DNA of 64,000 bases from Delphinus delphis. Taxonomy: Eukaryota > Chordata > Mammalia > Artiodactyla > Delphinidae. The position numbers and the translations under genes are program-made. The stretch is taken from the NCBI RefSeq assembly GCF_949987515.2, contig NC_082684.1:156751356-156815355 (forward strand), written 5' to 3'. Positions 21,783 to 33,924 of this stretch are shown piece by piece (the first letter of the stretch is position 1; each line of letters opens with the position of its first letter). The notes below the pieces were generated by a model, which saw nothing but the letters and a program-made list of their open reading frames with translations, was not told where the DNA came from and did no database searches.

Positions 21783-24700
21783 TTAGATTCCATGTATATG
21801 TGTTAGCACACGGTATTTGTTTTTCTCTTTCTGACTTACTTCATTCTGTATGACAGTCTCTAGGTCCATCCACCTCACTACAAATAACTCAATTTTGTTT
21901 CTTTTTATGGCTGAGTAATATTCCATTGTATATGTGCCACATCTTCTCTATCCATTCATCTGTCGATAGACACTTAGGTTGCTTCTGTGTCCTGGCTATT
22001 GTAAATAGAGCTGCAATGAACATTGTGGTACATGACTCTTTTTGAATTATGGTTTTCTCAGGCTGTATGCCCAGTAGTGGGATTGCTGGGTCATATGGTA
22101 GTTCTATTTTTAGGTTTTTTAAGGAACCTGCATACTATTCTCCATAGTGGCTGTATCAATTTATATTCCCACCAACAGTGCAAGAGGGTCCCCTTTTCTC
22201 CACACCCTCTCCAGGATTTATTGCTTGTAGATGTTTTGATGATGGCCATTCTGACTGGTGTGAGGTGATATCGCATTGTAGTTTTGATTTGTATTTCTCT
22301 AACGATTAGTGATGTTGAGCATTCTTTCATGTGTTTTTTGGCAATCTGTATATCTTCTTTGGAGAAATGTCTATTTAGGTCTGATGAATTTTGGATTGGG
22401 TTGTTTGTTTTGTTGATATTGAGCTGCATGAGCTGCTTGTAAATTCTGGACATTAATCCTTTGTCAGTTGCTTCAATTGCAAATATTTTCTCCCATTCTG
22501 AGGGTTCTCTTTTCGTCTTGTTTATGGTTTCCTTTGCTGTGCAAAAGCTTTGAAGTTTCATAGGTCCCATTTGTTTATTTTTGTTTTTATTTCCATTTCT
22601 CTAGGAGGTGGTCAAAAAGGATCTTGCTGTGATTTATTTCATAGAGTGTTCTTCCTATGTTTTCCTCTAAGAGTTTAATAGTGTTTGGCCTTACATTTAA
22701 GTCTTTAATCCATTTTGAGTTTATTTTTGTGTATGGTGTCAGGGAGTGTTCTAACTTCATTCTTTTACATGTAGCTGTCCCGTTTTCTCAGCACCACTTA
22801 TTGAAGAGGCTGTCTTTTCTCCATTGTATATTCTTACCTCCTTTATCAAAAATAAGGTGATCATATGTGAGTGGGTTTATCTCTGGGCTCTCTAATTTGT
22901 TCTGTTGATCTATATTTCTAATTTTGTGCCAGTATCATACTGTATTGATTACTATCGCTGTGTAGTATAGTCTGAAGCCTGGGAGCCTGATTCCTCCAGC
23001 TCTATTTTTCTTTCTCAAGATTCCTTTGGCTATTCGGGGTCTTTTGTGTTTCCACACAAATTGTGAAATTTTTTGTTCTAGTTCTTAGAAAAATGCAGTT
23101 GGTAGTATGATAGGGATTGCATTGAATCTGTAGATTGCTTTGGGTAGTATAGTCATTTTCACAATGTTGATTCTTCCAATCCAAGAACATAGTATATCTC
23201 TCCATCTCTTTGTATCATCTTTAATTTCTTTCATCAGTGTCTTATAGCTTTCTGCATATAGGTCTTTTGTCTCCTTAGGTGGGTTTATTCTTAGGTATTT
23301 TATTCTTTTTGTTGCAGTGGTAAGTGGGAGTGTTTCCTTAATTTCTCTTTCAAATTGTTCATCATTAGTGTATAGGAATGCAAGAGATTTCTGTGCATTA
23401 ATTTTGTATCCTGCTACTCTACCAAATTCATTGATTAGCTCTAGTAGTTTTCTGGTAGCATATTTAGGATCCTCTATGTATAGTATCATGTCATCTGCAA
23501 ACAGTGACAGTTTTACTTCTTTTCCAATTTGTATTCCTGTTATTTCTTTTTCTTCTCTATTGCTGTAGCTGAAACTTCCAAAACTGTGTTGAATAATAAC
23601 GGTGGGAGTGAGCAACCTTGTCTTATTCCTGGTCTTAGTGCAGATGGTTTCAGTTTTTCACCATTGAGAATGATGTTGGCTGTGGGTTTGTCATATATGG
23701 CCTTTATTATGTTGAGGTAGGTTCCCCTCTATGCCTACATTCTAGAGAGTTTTTATCATAAATGGTGTTGAATTTTGTCAAAAGCTTTTTCTGCATCTAT
23801 TGTGATGATCATATGGTTTATATCCTTCAGTTTTTTAATATGGTGTGTCACAATGATTGATTTGCATATATTGAAGAATCCTTGCATTCCTGGGATAAAT
23901 CCCACTTGATCATGGTGTATGATCTTTCAATGTGCTGTTGGATTTTGTTTGCTAGTATTTTGTTGAGGATTGTTGCATTTATGTTCATCAGTGATGTTGG
24001 CCTGTAGTTTTCTTTTTTTGTGACATGTTTGTCTGCTTTTGGTATCAGGGTGATGGTGGCCTCATAGAATGAGTTTGGGAGTGTTACTCCCTCTGGTATA
24101 TTTTGGAAGAGGTTGAGAATGATAGTTGTTAGCTCTTCTCTAAATGTTTGATAGAATTCACTGGTGAAGCCATCTGGTCCTGGGCTTTTGTTTGCTGGAA
24201 GATTTTAAATAACAGTTTCAATTTCAGTGTTTGTGATTGGTCTGTTTATATTTTCTATTTCTTCCTGGTTCAGTCTCCGATGGTTGTGTTTTCTACAAAT
24301 TTGTCCATTTCTTCCCAGTTGCCCAGTTTATTGGCATATATTTGCTTTTAGTAATCATTCATGAGCCTTTGTATTTGTGCAGTGTCAGTTGTTACTTCTC
24401 CATTTTCATTTCTAATTCTGTTGATTTGTCTTCTTTTTTTTTTGTCTTGATGAGTCTGGCTAATGGTTTATCAATTTTGTTTCTCTTCTCAAAGAACTAG
24501 CTTTTAGTTTTATTGATGTTTCCTATTGTTTCCTTCATTTCTTTTTCATTTATTTCTGACCTTATGATTTCTTTCATTCTGCTAACTTTGTGTTGTTTTG
24601 TTCTTTTTTCTCTAATTGCTTTAGGTGTAAGTTTAGGTTGTTTATTTGAGTTATTTCTTGTTTCTTGAGGTAGGAATTTATTGCTATATACTTCCATCTC

Positions 24701-25563
24701 AGAACTGCTCTTGCTGCATCCCATAGGTTTGGGTCATCGTGTTTTCATTATCATTTGTTTCTATGTATTTTTTGATTTGTTCAGTAATCTCTTGGTTATT
24801 TAGTAGTGTATTGTTTAGCGTCCCTGTGTTTGTATTTTTTACAGTTTTTTTCCAGTAATTGATATCTAGTCTCATAGCGTTGTGGTCAGAAAAGATACTT
24901 GATATGATTTCAGTTTTCTTAAGTTTACCAAGGCTTGATTTGTGACCCAAGATATGATCTACCTGGAGAATGTTCCATGAGCACTTGAGAAGAAAGTGTA
25001 TTCTGTTCTTTTTGGATGGAATGTCCTATAAATATCAATTAAGTCCATCTTGTTTAATGTCATTTAAAGCTTGTGTTTCCTTATTTATTTTCATTTTGGA
25101 TGATCTGTCCATTGGTGAACATGGGGTGTTCATGTCCCCTACTATTATTGTGTTACTGTCGATTTCCCCTTTTATGGCTGTTAGCCTTTGCCTTATGTAT
25201 TGAGGTGCTCCTATTTTGCATGCATAAATATTTACAATTGTTATATCTTCTTGGATTTATCGCTTGATCATTATGTAGTGTCCTTCTTTGTCTCTTGTAA
25301 TAGTCTTTATTTAAGAGTCTATTTTTTCTGATAGGAGAATTGCTACTGCAGCTTTCTTTTGATTTCCTTTTTTCATGGAATATCTTTTTCCATTCACTCA
25401 CTTTCAGTCTGTGTGTGTCCCTAGGTCTGAAGTGGGTCTCTTGTAGACAGCATATATAAGGGTCTTGTTTTTTTATCCATTCAGCCAGTTTATGTCTTTT
25501 GGTTGGAGCATTTAATCCGTTTATGTTTAAGATAATTATTGATATGTATGTTCCCGTTACCAT
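21783..25563 (-). pseudogene. L1 ORF2, broken
   Basis: Start ATG at 25563, within ATGGTAA. The endonuclease N-terminus is open for 136 codons (25563-25153) with NGLNAPTKRHK and QETHF, then shifts frame. Further pieces lie at 24950-24699 and 24724-24497. At 23615-23085 a 176-codon frame carries the RT active-site box [12 protein letters not shown]. The pieces at 23205-23002 and 22570-22091 (159 codons) continue it. The final ATC-TAA places the stop near 21783. Multiple indels and stops make it non-functional. Confidence 0.93.
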
Positions 25564-26168
25564 TTTCTTAATTGTTTTGGGTTTGTTTTTGTAGGTCTTT
25601 TCCTTCTTGTGTTTCTTGCTAGAGAAGTTCCTTTAGCATTTGTTGTAAAGCTGACCTGGTGGTGCTGAATTCTCTTAACTTTTGCTTGTCTGTAAGGTTT
25701 TAATTTCTCCATCGAATCTGAATGAGACCCTTGCTGGGTAGAGTAATCTTGGTTGTAGGTTTTTCCTTTTCGTCTCTTCAATATATGCTGCCACTCCCTT
25801 CTGGCTTGCAGAGTTTCTGCTGAAAGATCAGCTGTTAACCTTATGGGGATTCCCTTGTTTGTTATTTGTTGCTTTTCCCTTGCTGCTTTTAATATTTTTC
25901 TTTGTACTTAATTGTTGATTGTTTGATTAATATGTGTCTTGGCATGTTTCTCTTTGGCTTTATCCTGTATGGTACTCTCTGTTCTTCCTGGACTTGATTG
26001 ACTATTTCCTTTCCCATGTTAGGGAAGTTTTCAACTATAATCTCTTCAAATATTTTCTCAGACCCTTTCTTATTCTCTTCTTCTTCTGGAACCCCTATAA
26101 TTCGAACGTTTGTGCGTTTGATGTTTTCTTAGAGGTCTCTCTGAGACTGTCCTCAATTCTTTTCATTC
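25557..26168 (-). pseudogene. L1 ORF1 C-terminal part, truncated
   Basis: Only the 3' part of ORF1 remains because the insertion was 5'-truncated at 26168. The last 74 codons (25781-25557) are open, ending KTNPKQLRKW. Upstream sequence is out of frame. Confidence 0.85.
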
Positions 26169-26186
26169 CCAAAGCCCACTTTCTTT
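26169..26186. repeat. TSD, right copy, of the second L1
   Basis: CCAAAGCCCACTTTCTTT, partner of 21391-21408 with one mismatch. Confidence 0.92.
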
Positions 26187-27004
26187 AAACTGCCCCCTGC
26201 ACTGCCCCTTGCCACATGCGTTAGTGGGAAAGAGTGAAAAACCCAGGAATTAATGGATTTTGCCTTAAAAGTGCTTACAAGAATGCACATAATTACAGAG
26301 TAATATTTAGAGAAATACCATTTAATATATATAGTGACCAAAAGCACTGAGATATGGTAGGATAATTCATCTAAAGCTACCACTCACATAATATTTATTC
26401 TGAAACCCGGATGTTTGTCTAGGTTTTCAATAAGGTTTCTTGGAAATTGATAATGTTCTAAACGTAGATCTGGAAGCTGTTTCTTTTCCTAGTCCTGAAA
26501 ACGGTTTCACCCAATGCTGGTCCATTTCAGGGATCTTGTAAATCCTCAAATAATGATTCATGGAGCATGCTAAAAGGAGAGCAGTTCTGGAGGAAAAACA
26601 GACAACCAAAAATCTAGAGTAAAATCCCCAAAAAGAAACCAAAAAACTTTATGAGAAAAAAATAGGTTTATTAGTTTTATATTCAGCCAACATATATTGA
26701 GTACCTAATAGAAACTCAACACTTCAGATCGTTGTACCATATTATTTTGTTTGTTCAAATGAATTTATGAGGAAGCAAAATAGGATTTGTATTGTCTGGA
26801 GATATAAATTATGTATGTTATCTTTGGATCTCTTTAGTATGGCTAAATGCTGTTTGGCTTTAGTATTTGTTTGCTAGTATTGCAAATTTTCCAAAAGTTG
26901 GCTTTTATGTTTTAAATAAAACCACAGATCATGGAGCAGGAGGAGATATCAGAAGCACATCTGGTTTCCCCCTCTACCTTCAGGAAACAAGCGTTGTCTC
27001 CTTA
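26187..27004. other. Unassigned sequence
   Basis: AT-rich, with no gene or named repeat recognised. Confidence 0.45.
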
Positions 27005-27180
27005 GTCATTGGCTGTGTAACCATGAGCAAATCACATTTCTGAGCCTCAGGAGTTTCATATGAAAAATGGTAGTACTAACAAGCCTTCCCTGTCTCCAGT
27101 GCTGATTAGCTGGAAGCATCAAATGTTCACTGTGTTTTCTAAACTATAAAGCACTATGTAGATATCAGGTGGTGCTTGAT
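27005..27180 (+). mobile_element. MIR SINE, plus strand
   Basis: GGCTGTGTAACCATGAGCAA, then TTTCTGAGCCTCAGGAGTTTC, then ATGAAAAATGGTAGTACTAA and ATAAAGCACTATGTAGAT follow the MIR order (core, then 3' tail). Confidence 0.82.
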
Positions 27181-27547
27181 CACCATGGAACAGAGACAGC
27201 CGAGGGTCAGAGTGACACCAGAACCTTCTAGGTGTCACTCAAGTAGAAGGTTGTGAAAACCTCGACTCATTACTTCCAGGACCACCTTTTTTTGACCTGA
27301 ACCTTAACTGCTTTAATTTCAAAGGACTTGAACAGAATTTGCACAGTTTCTTTTGATCTTTCCCAAGATTATAGTGGATAAAATATCAACCCAGAATCAT
27401 TTTGTTCACTGGGTAAAGGAAGCAGCAGCAATAGCCTCCCCTATTAGAGTGAGTGGCTGGCCCCATGAACTGTTGTTCATGCATTTAAATCACAGAAATT
27501 TCAAGGGGCCCTAAATTAGTTCTATTTAGTAAGTGCCTCCTGAACAG

Positions 27548-27548
<1 letters not shown>
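27181..27548. other. Unassigned sequence
   Basis: No gene or repeat recognised. Confidence 0.45.
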
Positions 27549-27596
<48 letters not shown>

Positions 27597-27621
27597 TCAC
27601 TCACTCACTCACTCACTCACT
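27549..27621. repeat. Compound microsatellite (CA)n(CTCA)n
   Basis: About 22 CA units pass at about 27592 into seven CTCA units. The architecture matches the 4051-4120 locus. Confidence 0.97.
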
Positions 27622-28354
27622 ATTCAGGAAATTGAAACCTTTATGTCTTTTCTCATGGACTGGTAAAATGGCACCAATTTGTGCAAGGGGCAAATTCTAG
27701 GGTCTCAAATGATATGATTTTTGTCCTGTGATAGAATAAACATTAACTCCTCCTTATAATCTCACTGCAATTAGTGTCAGGAATTCATAACTGAGGGTCA
27801 CCTCTGGGAATTCATTTTATATTCTGGTAAGAATTTGCCAGTACCAATTTGGAACACAGTTTTGGCTGAACAGACACTCAAGGCAGGCCTTTTAAATAAA
27901 TGGGAGGAAAATAGCGTTGGTAAGTGTGCCCAGAATCATTGTGGCATTAGGGGCATTTTGATCAATTGAAATAACAAAGTAATTAACACCTGCTGTGTGT
28001 TCCAGCAGGGAATGAGGTAAATTGCATTCTCCTGGAAGCCTCTGCCTTCCACAAATGCTGTGTTGAAGGAGAGTCAACAGGAATATCGATGTTCTTTCAT
28101 AAAGATCTCTTACACAAAGAAGAGGCCTGCAGAAATTGTCTACAAATTTAAATAAACATATATGTCTCTTCTTGCAATCTTCCAAGAGGATTTTGGTCTC
28201 CAAGGATGACATTTAAAGGCAAGGCCAAATAATACTTAGCTCTGCTAGGCAACATCTTTTCTCGTAGATGTAGGATTTCCATCACTTTCAAAAAGAAATA
28301 AAAGGACCTTATGCATCAGTCAACAGTCCTCCTCAAAAACCTGATGTTATAGAA
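27622..28354. other. Unassigned sequence
   Basis: No named repeat. The 106-codon minus frame at 27892-28212 has no recognisable domain and no coding context. Confidence 0.45.
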
Positions 28355-28663
28355 TTAGTTGTATCTGTCCCTCAAATTCATATGTTGACGTCCTAACAAC
28401 CCCTCCCCCGTATCTCCAAATGTGACTGTATTTGGAGAAAGGGAGCTTAGAGATAATTAAAATGAGGATATTAGGATGGGCACTAATCCAATATGACTGG
28501 TGTCCTCATAAGAAGATAAAATTAGGACACAGACATACATAGAGAAAAGGCCATGTGAAGACACAGAGAGAAGATGGCTGTCTACAAGCCAAGGAGAGAG
28601 GTCTCAGAAGAAACCAACCCTGCTGATACCTTTATATTGGACTGTGATCCTCTGTAACTGTGA
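28355..28663 (-). mobile_element. MaLR-like LTR, antisense, left part
   Basis: The sequence CCCTCAAATTCATATGTTGA, then CCAAATGTGACTGTATTTGG, GGTGTCCTCATAAGAAG and AAGATGGCTGTCTACAAGCC, is the reverse complement of an MLT1/MST-type LTR. The element is split and resumes at 29057. Confidence 0.7.
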
Positions 28664-29056
28664 GTGTTAAAAAACAAAAATCAACCAAGTAAATTTGATG
28701 ATCTAATTATCTTTATTTGATGATTCATGAATTGGATAGCTTCCCAACACAAGTAGAGAAATACTCTGAGGAGCTGTACAAAGAGGACGGTTTGTATAGG
28801 CAGAGGGAGAATGGGGCAAGGGAATTATCAGCAAAAGAAAAAGAATGATTTCAGGCCAGCTCATCTTTTGGGGGAAAGGAAACGGCAGGGGTTTTATTAT
28901 GTGGATTACTTCACTGGTGCTCATCAGGAAATTTCAGATTGTTTGTTTAAATGTCACATTCCTGGGAGAGGTTGAAACTGCAGTGAAATCTTGGTTTGCT
29001 CTCCTGGGAGCAAATGACTCCATTTTGGGCTTCTTGATTCTTTTTTTTTTGGTATG
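28664..29056. mobile_element. Unclassified insertion splitting a MaLR-like LTR
   Basis: About 390 bp interrupts the LTR between its GTAACTGTGAG and GAAAATGAATTTC segments, which are contiguous in an intact LTR. A short flanking similarity (TGTGAG / TATGAG) may be the TSD. It contains TAATTATCTTTATTTGATGA and ends in a T-run at about 29041-29050. I cannot assign its family; an LTR or LINE 3' end are possibilities. Confidence 0.5.
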
Positions 29057-29130
29057 AGAAAATGAATTTCTATTGTTTAGGCCATTCAGTTTGTGGTACT
29101 TTGTTATGGCAGCCCTAGTAAACTAATATA
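29057..29130 (-). mobile_element. MaLR-like LTR, antisense, right part
   Basis: AATTTCTATTGTTTAGGCCA, TGTGGTACTTTGTTATGGCA and a terminal CTAATATA complete the LTR begun at 28355. Confidence 0.72.
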
Positions 29131-29348
29131 TCTGTATTCCCAAGAAGAACACTAAGTTAGGTTCCTGGGCCCAATTCCAATACGTGGGTGTGTTTGTGTG
29201 GGTGTGTGTGTGTAGGCTTCTCCTCACCAACAAGCAATTCTCAGACACCTGGAGATGGCATCAGATTCCACAGCTAAAGGGCTCAGTCCCACGAGACTGC
29301 ACTCTACTTCAGATGCCAGACCCAAGTCCAGGTTGTGTCCTGTACCAG

Positions 29349-29406
29349 AACAAACTTTTTGGCCAACCCAATACATATATATATTGGGTTGGCCAAAAAG
29401 TTTGTT
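29349..29406. repeat. Perfect 25-bp-arm palindrome (mariner TIR pair)
   Basis: The arm at 29349-29373 is the exact reverse complement of 29382-29406, with an 8-nt spacer CATATATA. Each arm is a mariner-type terminal inverted repeat (contains TTGGGTTGGCCAAAAAG). The right arm is the start of the MITE at 29384. The left arm looks like the end of a second, otherwise missing, copy. Confidence 0.95.
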
Positions 29407-29462
29407 GGTGTTTTTCCATAACAGCTTACATAAAAACCCAAATGAATTTTTCGCCACCCCAC
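29384..29462. mobile_element. Mariner-type MITE (about 79 bp)
   Basis: A short non-autonomous element starts TTGGGTTGGCCAAAAAGTTT and ends in a diverged inverted copy (GAATTTTTCGCCACCCCAC). It is flanked by TA at 29382-29383 and 29463-29464. Size and layout match 80-bp MADE1-like mariner MITEs. It has no coding capacity and would have relied on a mariner transposase in trans. Confidence 0.85.
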
Positions 29463-29464
29463 TA

Positions 29465-29675
29465 TTTCCTATAAAACACAATATCCTATATACTATATCT
29501 GAAGCCACCCTTTTGTTCTTTTGATCAAAATTATTGGCATTATTTGAAAGACAACTTTGTGTTAGGCATGCAGGTATGGTGAAAATATAGTGCCCTGCTA
29601 CCAGGATGTAAGCAGGTTATAGGATCTGGCATCTCTCTCCTAAAGAGGAAAAATAAATGAATTAAATAAATATAT
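29465..29675. other. Short unassigned spacer
   Basis: AT-rich; nothing recognised between the MITE and the plus-strand L1. Confidence 0.5.
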
Positions 29676-29685
29676 TTAAAAGCTC
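29676..29685. repeat. TSD, left copy, of the plus-strand L1
   Basis: TTAAAAGCTC is repeated at 34919-34928. The site TTT/AAAA fits L1 endonuclease preference. Confidence 0.78.
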
Positions 29686-29787
29686 TTGAGATAGCATCAT
29701 CCACCAAAGGGCAGATAGGAGAAGCAAGAAGAACTACAATCCTGCAGCATTCGGAATGAAAACCACAATCACAGAAAGGTAGACAAA

Positions 29788-30753
29788 ATGAAAAGACAGA
29801 GGACTATGTCCCAGAGGAAGGAACAAGATAAAACCACAGAAAAACAACGAAGTGAAGTGGATATAGGCAACCTTCCAGAGAAAAAATTCAGAATAATGAT
29901 AGTGAAGATGATTCAGGACCCCGGAAAAAGAATGCAGGCAAGGATGGAGAATATGCAAAAAATGTTTAACAAAGACCTAGAAGAATTAAGGAACAAACAA
30001 ACAGAGATGAACAATACAATAACTGAAATGGAAAATACACTAGAAGGAATCAATAGCAGAATAACTGAGGCAGAAGAACAGATAAGTGACCTGGAAGACA
30101 GAATGGTGGAAATCACTGCCATGGAACAGAATAAAGAAAAAAGAATGAAAAAAATGAAGACAGCCTAAGAGACCTCTGGGACAACATTTAACACACCAAC
30201 ATTTGCATTATAGGGGTCCCAGAAGGAGCAGAGAGAGAGAGAAAGGACCCGAGAAACTATTTGAAGAGATTATAGCTGAAAACTTCCCTAACACGGGAAA
30301 GGAAATAGCGACCCAAGTCCAGGAAGTGGAGAGAGTCCCAGGCAGGAAAAATGCAAGGAGAAACACACTGAGACACGTAGTAATCAAATTGACAAAAATT
30401 AACAACAAAGAAAACTTATTAAAGCAACAAGGGAAAAATGACAAATAACATACGAGGGAACTCCCATAAGGTTAACAGCTGATTTCTCAGCAGAAACTCT
30501 GCAAGCCGAAAGGGAGTGGCAGGACATATTTAAAGTGATGAAAGGGAAGAACCTACAACCAAGAATACTCTACCCAGCAAGGATCTCATTCAGATTCAAT
30601 GGAGAAATCAAAAGCTTTACAGACAAGCAAAAGCTAAGAGAATTCAGCACCACCAAACCAGCTCTACAACATGCTAAAGGAACTTCTCTAAGTGGGAAAT
30701 ACAAGAGAAGAAAAGGACCTGCAAAAACAAACCCCAAACAATTAATAAAATAG
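29788..30753 (+). pseudogene. L1 ORF1, frameshifted
   Basis: The N-terminal 126 codons are open (29788-30168) and contain a heptad-rich coiled coil from about residue 45 to 120, as expected of the trimerisation region. The frame then shifts by +1: 30203-30448 carries the RNA-binding middle (EKLFEEIIAENFPN). It shifts back at 30535-30753, the C-terminal domain (LYPARISFRFNGEIKSFTDK). The stop TAG at 30751-30753 falls in ATAGTAA, the mutated form of the ATGGTAA junction in the other copies. Confidence 0.92.
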
Positions 30754-33700
30754 TAATAGGAACATATATATCAATATTTACCATAAATGTAAATGGATTA
30801 AATGCTCCAACCAAAAGACACAGACTGGCTGAATGGATACAAAAACAAGACCTGTATATATGCTGTCTACAAGAGACCCACTTCAGACCTAGGGACACAT
30901 AGAGACTGAAAGTTAGGGGATGGAAAAAGATAGTCCAGGTAAATGGAAATGAAAAGAAATCTGGAGCAGCAATACTCATATCAGATAAAATAGACTTTAA
31001 AATAAAGAAGTTACAAGAGACAAGGAAGGACGTTACATAGTGATCAAGGGATCAATCCAAGAAGAAGGTATAACAATTATGAATATATATGTACCCAACA
31101 TAGGAACACCTCAATACATAAGGCAAATGCTAACAGCTTTAAAAGAGGAAATCGACAGTAACACAAGGAGTTTAGCACCTCACTTACACCAATGGACAGA
31201 TTATCCAGACAGAAAATTAATAAGGAAAGCTTAAACAATAAGCTTTAAATGACACAAGAGACCAGATAGATTTAATTGATATTTATAGGACATTCCAACT
31301 GAAAACAGCAAATTACACTTTCTTCTCAAGTGCACATGGAACATTCTCCAGGATAGATCACATCTTGGGTCACAAATCAAGACTCAAAGAATTTAAGAAA
31401 ATTGAAAGTGTATCAGGCTTCTTTTCCGACCACAATGCTATGAGATTAGAAATAAATTGCAGGGAATAAAAAGTAAAACAAACCAAAACACATGGAAGCT
31501 AAGCAATACACTACTGAATAACCAAGAGATCACTGAAGAAATCAAAGAGGAAATCAAAAATACCTAGAGACAAATGACAACAAAAACACAATGGTCCAAA
31601 ACCTATGGGATACAGCAAAAGCAGTTCTAAGAAGGAAGTTTATAGCAATACAATCCTACCTCAAGAAAGAAGAAAAATCTCAAGTAAACAATCTAACCTT
31701 ACACCTAAAGGAACTAGAGAAAGAAGAACAAAGAAAACACGAAGTTAGTAGAAGGAAAGAAATCATAAAGATCAGAGCAGAAATAAATAAAATAGAAACA
31801 AAGAAAATAATAGCAAAGATCAATAAAACTAAAAGCTGGTTCTTTCAGAAGATAAATAAAATGGATGAAACTTTAGCCAGACTCATCAAGAAAAGGAAGG
31901 AGAGGACTCAAATCAATAAAATTAGAAATGAAAAAGAAGTTAGAATGGACACCACAGAAATGCAAAGCATCATAAGAGACTATTACAAGAAACTCTATGC
32001 CAATAAAATGGACAACCTATAAGAAATGGACAAATTCTTAGAAATGTATAACTTTCCAAGAGTGAACCAGGAAGAAATAGAAAATATGAACAGACCAATC
32101 ACAAGTAATGAAATTGAAACTGTGATTAAAGATCTTCCAACAAACAGAAGTCCAGGACCAGATGGCTTCACAGGTGAATTCTATCAAACACTTAGAGAAT
32201 AACTAACACCCATCCTTCCCAAACTCTTACAAAAATCTGCAGAGAAAGGAACAATCCCAAACTCATTCTATGAGGGCACCATCACCCTGATACCAAAACC
32301 ATACAAAGATAACTACAAAAAAAGAGAATTACAGACCAACATCACAGATGAACATAGATGCAAAAAATCCTCAATAAAATACTAGCAAACAGAATCCAAC
32401 AACAAATTAAAAGCATCATATACCATGATCAAGTGGGATTTATCCCAGGGATGCAAGGATTCTTCAGTATATGCAGATCAATCAATGTGTTACACCATTT
32501 TAATAAAATGATCAAGAAAATCCATATGATCATCTCAATGGATGCAGAAAGAACTTTTGACAAAATTCAACACCCATTTATGATAAAAACTCACCAGAAA
32601 GTGGGCATAGAGGGAAACTACCTCAACATAATAAAGGCCATATATGACAACCCCCTGGCAAACATCATTCTCAATATGAAAAACTGAAAGCATTTCCTTT
32701 AAGATCAGGAACAAGACAAGGATGTCCACTCTTGCCACTATTATTCAACATAGTTTTGGAAGTCCTAGCCACGGCAGTTGGAGAAGAAAAAAGGAATACA
32801 AATTGGAAAAGAAGTAAAAGTGTCACTGTTCTCAGAGGACATGTTACTATACCTAGAAAATCTGGAAGATGCCACCAGAAAACTACTAGTGCTAAGCAAT
32901 GAATTTGGTAAAGTTGCAGAATACAAAATTAAGGCACAGGCATCTCTTGCATTCCCATACACTAATGATGAAAGATCAGAAAGAGAAATTAAGTAAACAG
33001 TCCCATTCACCACTGCAACAAAAAGAATAAAATACCTAGGAATAAACCTACCTAAGGAAGTAAAAGACCTGTACTCAGAAAACTAAGACACTGATGAAAA
33101 AAATCAAAGATGACACGAAGAGATGGAGAGATATACCAGGTTCTTGGATTAGAAGAATCAATATTGTGAAAATGCCTAAAATAACCAAAGCAATCTACAG
33201 ATTCAATGCAATCCCTATCAAATTACCAATGGCATTTTTTACAGAACGAGAACAAAAAAATCTTAAAATGCGTATGGAGATACAAAAGACCCCAAATAGC
33301 AAAAGCAATCTTGAGGCCAAAAAATGGAGCTGAAGGAATCAGGCTCCCTGACTTCAGACTATACTACAAAACAACGGTAATCAAGACAGTATGGTACTGG
33401 CACAAAAACATTATATAGATCAATGGAACAGGATAGAAAGTCCAGAGATAAACCCACACACCGATGGTCAACTAATCTATGACAATGGAGGCAAGGATAT
33501 AGAACGGAGAACAGTCTCTTCAATAAGTGGTGCTGGGAAAACTGGACAGGTGCATGTAAAAGAATGAAATTAGAACACTCCCTAACACCATACACAAAAA
33601 TAAACTCAAAATGGATTTGAGACCTAAATGTAACACCGGACACTGTAAAACTCTTAGAGGAAAACATAAGAAGAGCACTCTGACAATAATCACAGCAAGA

Positions 33701-33825
33701 TCCTTTTTGATCCACCTCCTAGAGTAATGGAAATAAAAACAAAAATAAACAAATGGAACCTAATGAAGCCTAAAAGCTTTTGCACAGCAAAGGAAACTAT
33801 AAACAAGACGAAAAGACAACCCTTG

Positions 33826-33842
33826 GAATGGGAGAAAATATT
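33826..33842. repeat. TSD, left copy, of a small retro-insertion
   Basis: GAATGGGAGAAAATATT is repeated exactly at 33925-33941. It is native L1 ORF2 sequence, duplicated by the insertion. Confidence 0.95.
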
Positions 33843-33924
33843 GCAGAGCAATATATTCATTTAGTATAAATAAATAGTATAAATGTAAGTTTATCCTATG
33901 CATAAATGCCCTTAAAAAAAAAAA
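33843..33924 (+). mobile_element. 82-bp polyadenylated retro-insertion of unknown origin
   Basis: About 71 bp of non-L1 sequence starting GCAGAGCAATATATTCATTT is followed by an 11-A run (33914-33924) and bounded by perfect 17-bp TSDs. This is the hallmark of L1-mediated insertion. An AATAAA lies near 33868 and a CATAAA at 33901, about 8 nt before the A-run. It is therefore probably a severely 5'-truncated mRNA or non-coding RNA 3' end. I do not recognise the source. Confidence 0.88.

Larger units (their letters stand above)
21409..26168 (-). mobile_element. 5'-truncated L1 LINE, antisense
   Basis: An L1 of 4.76 kb read right to left. It keeps the 3' part of ORF1, all of ORF2 and the 3' UTR, and is truncated within ORF1 at 26168. 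The 18-bp TSD and the flanking TTT/AAAG on the antisense strand fit L1 endonuclease cleavage. It belongs to a type closely similar to the 11.1-18.7 kb copy, with the same 3' UTR and the same ORF1/ORF2 junction. It contains no nested SINE. A 23-T run at 21762-21784 lies at the ORF2/3' UTR boundary. Confidence 0.95.
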
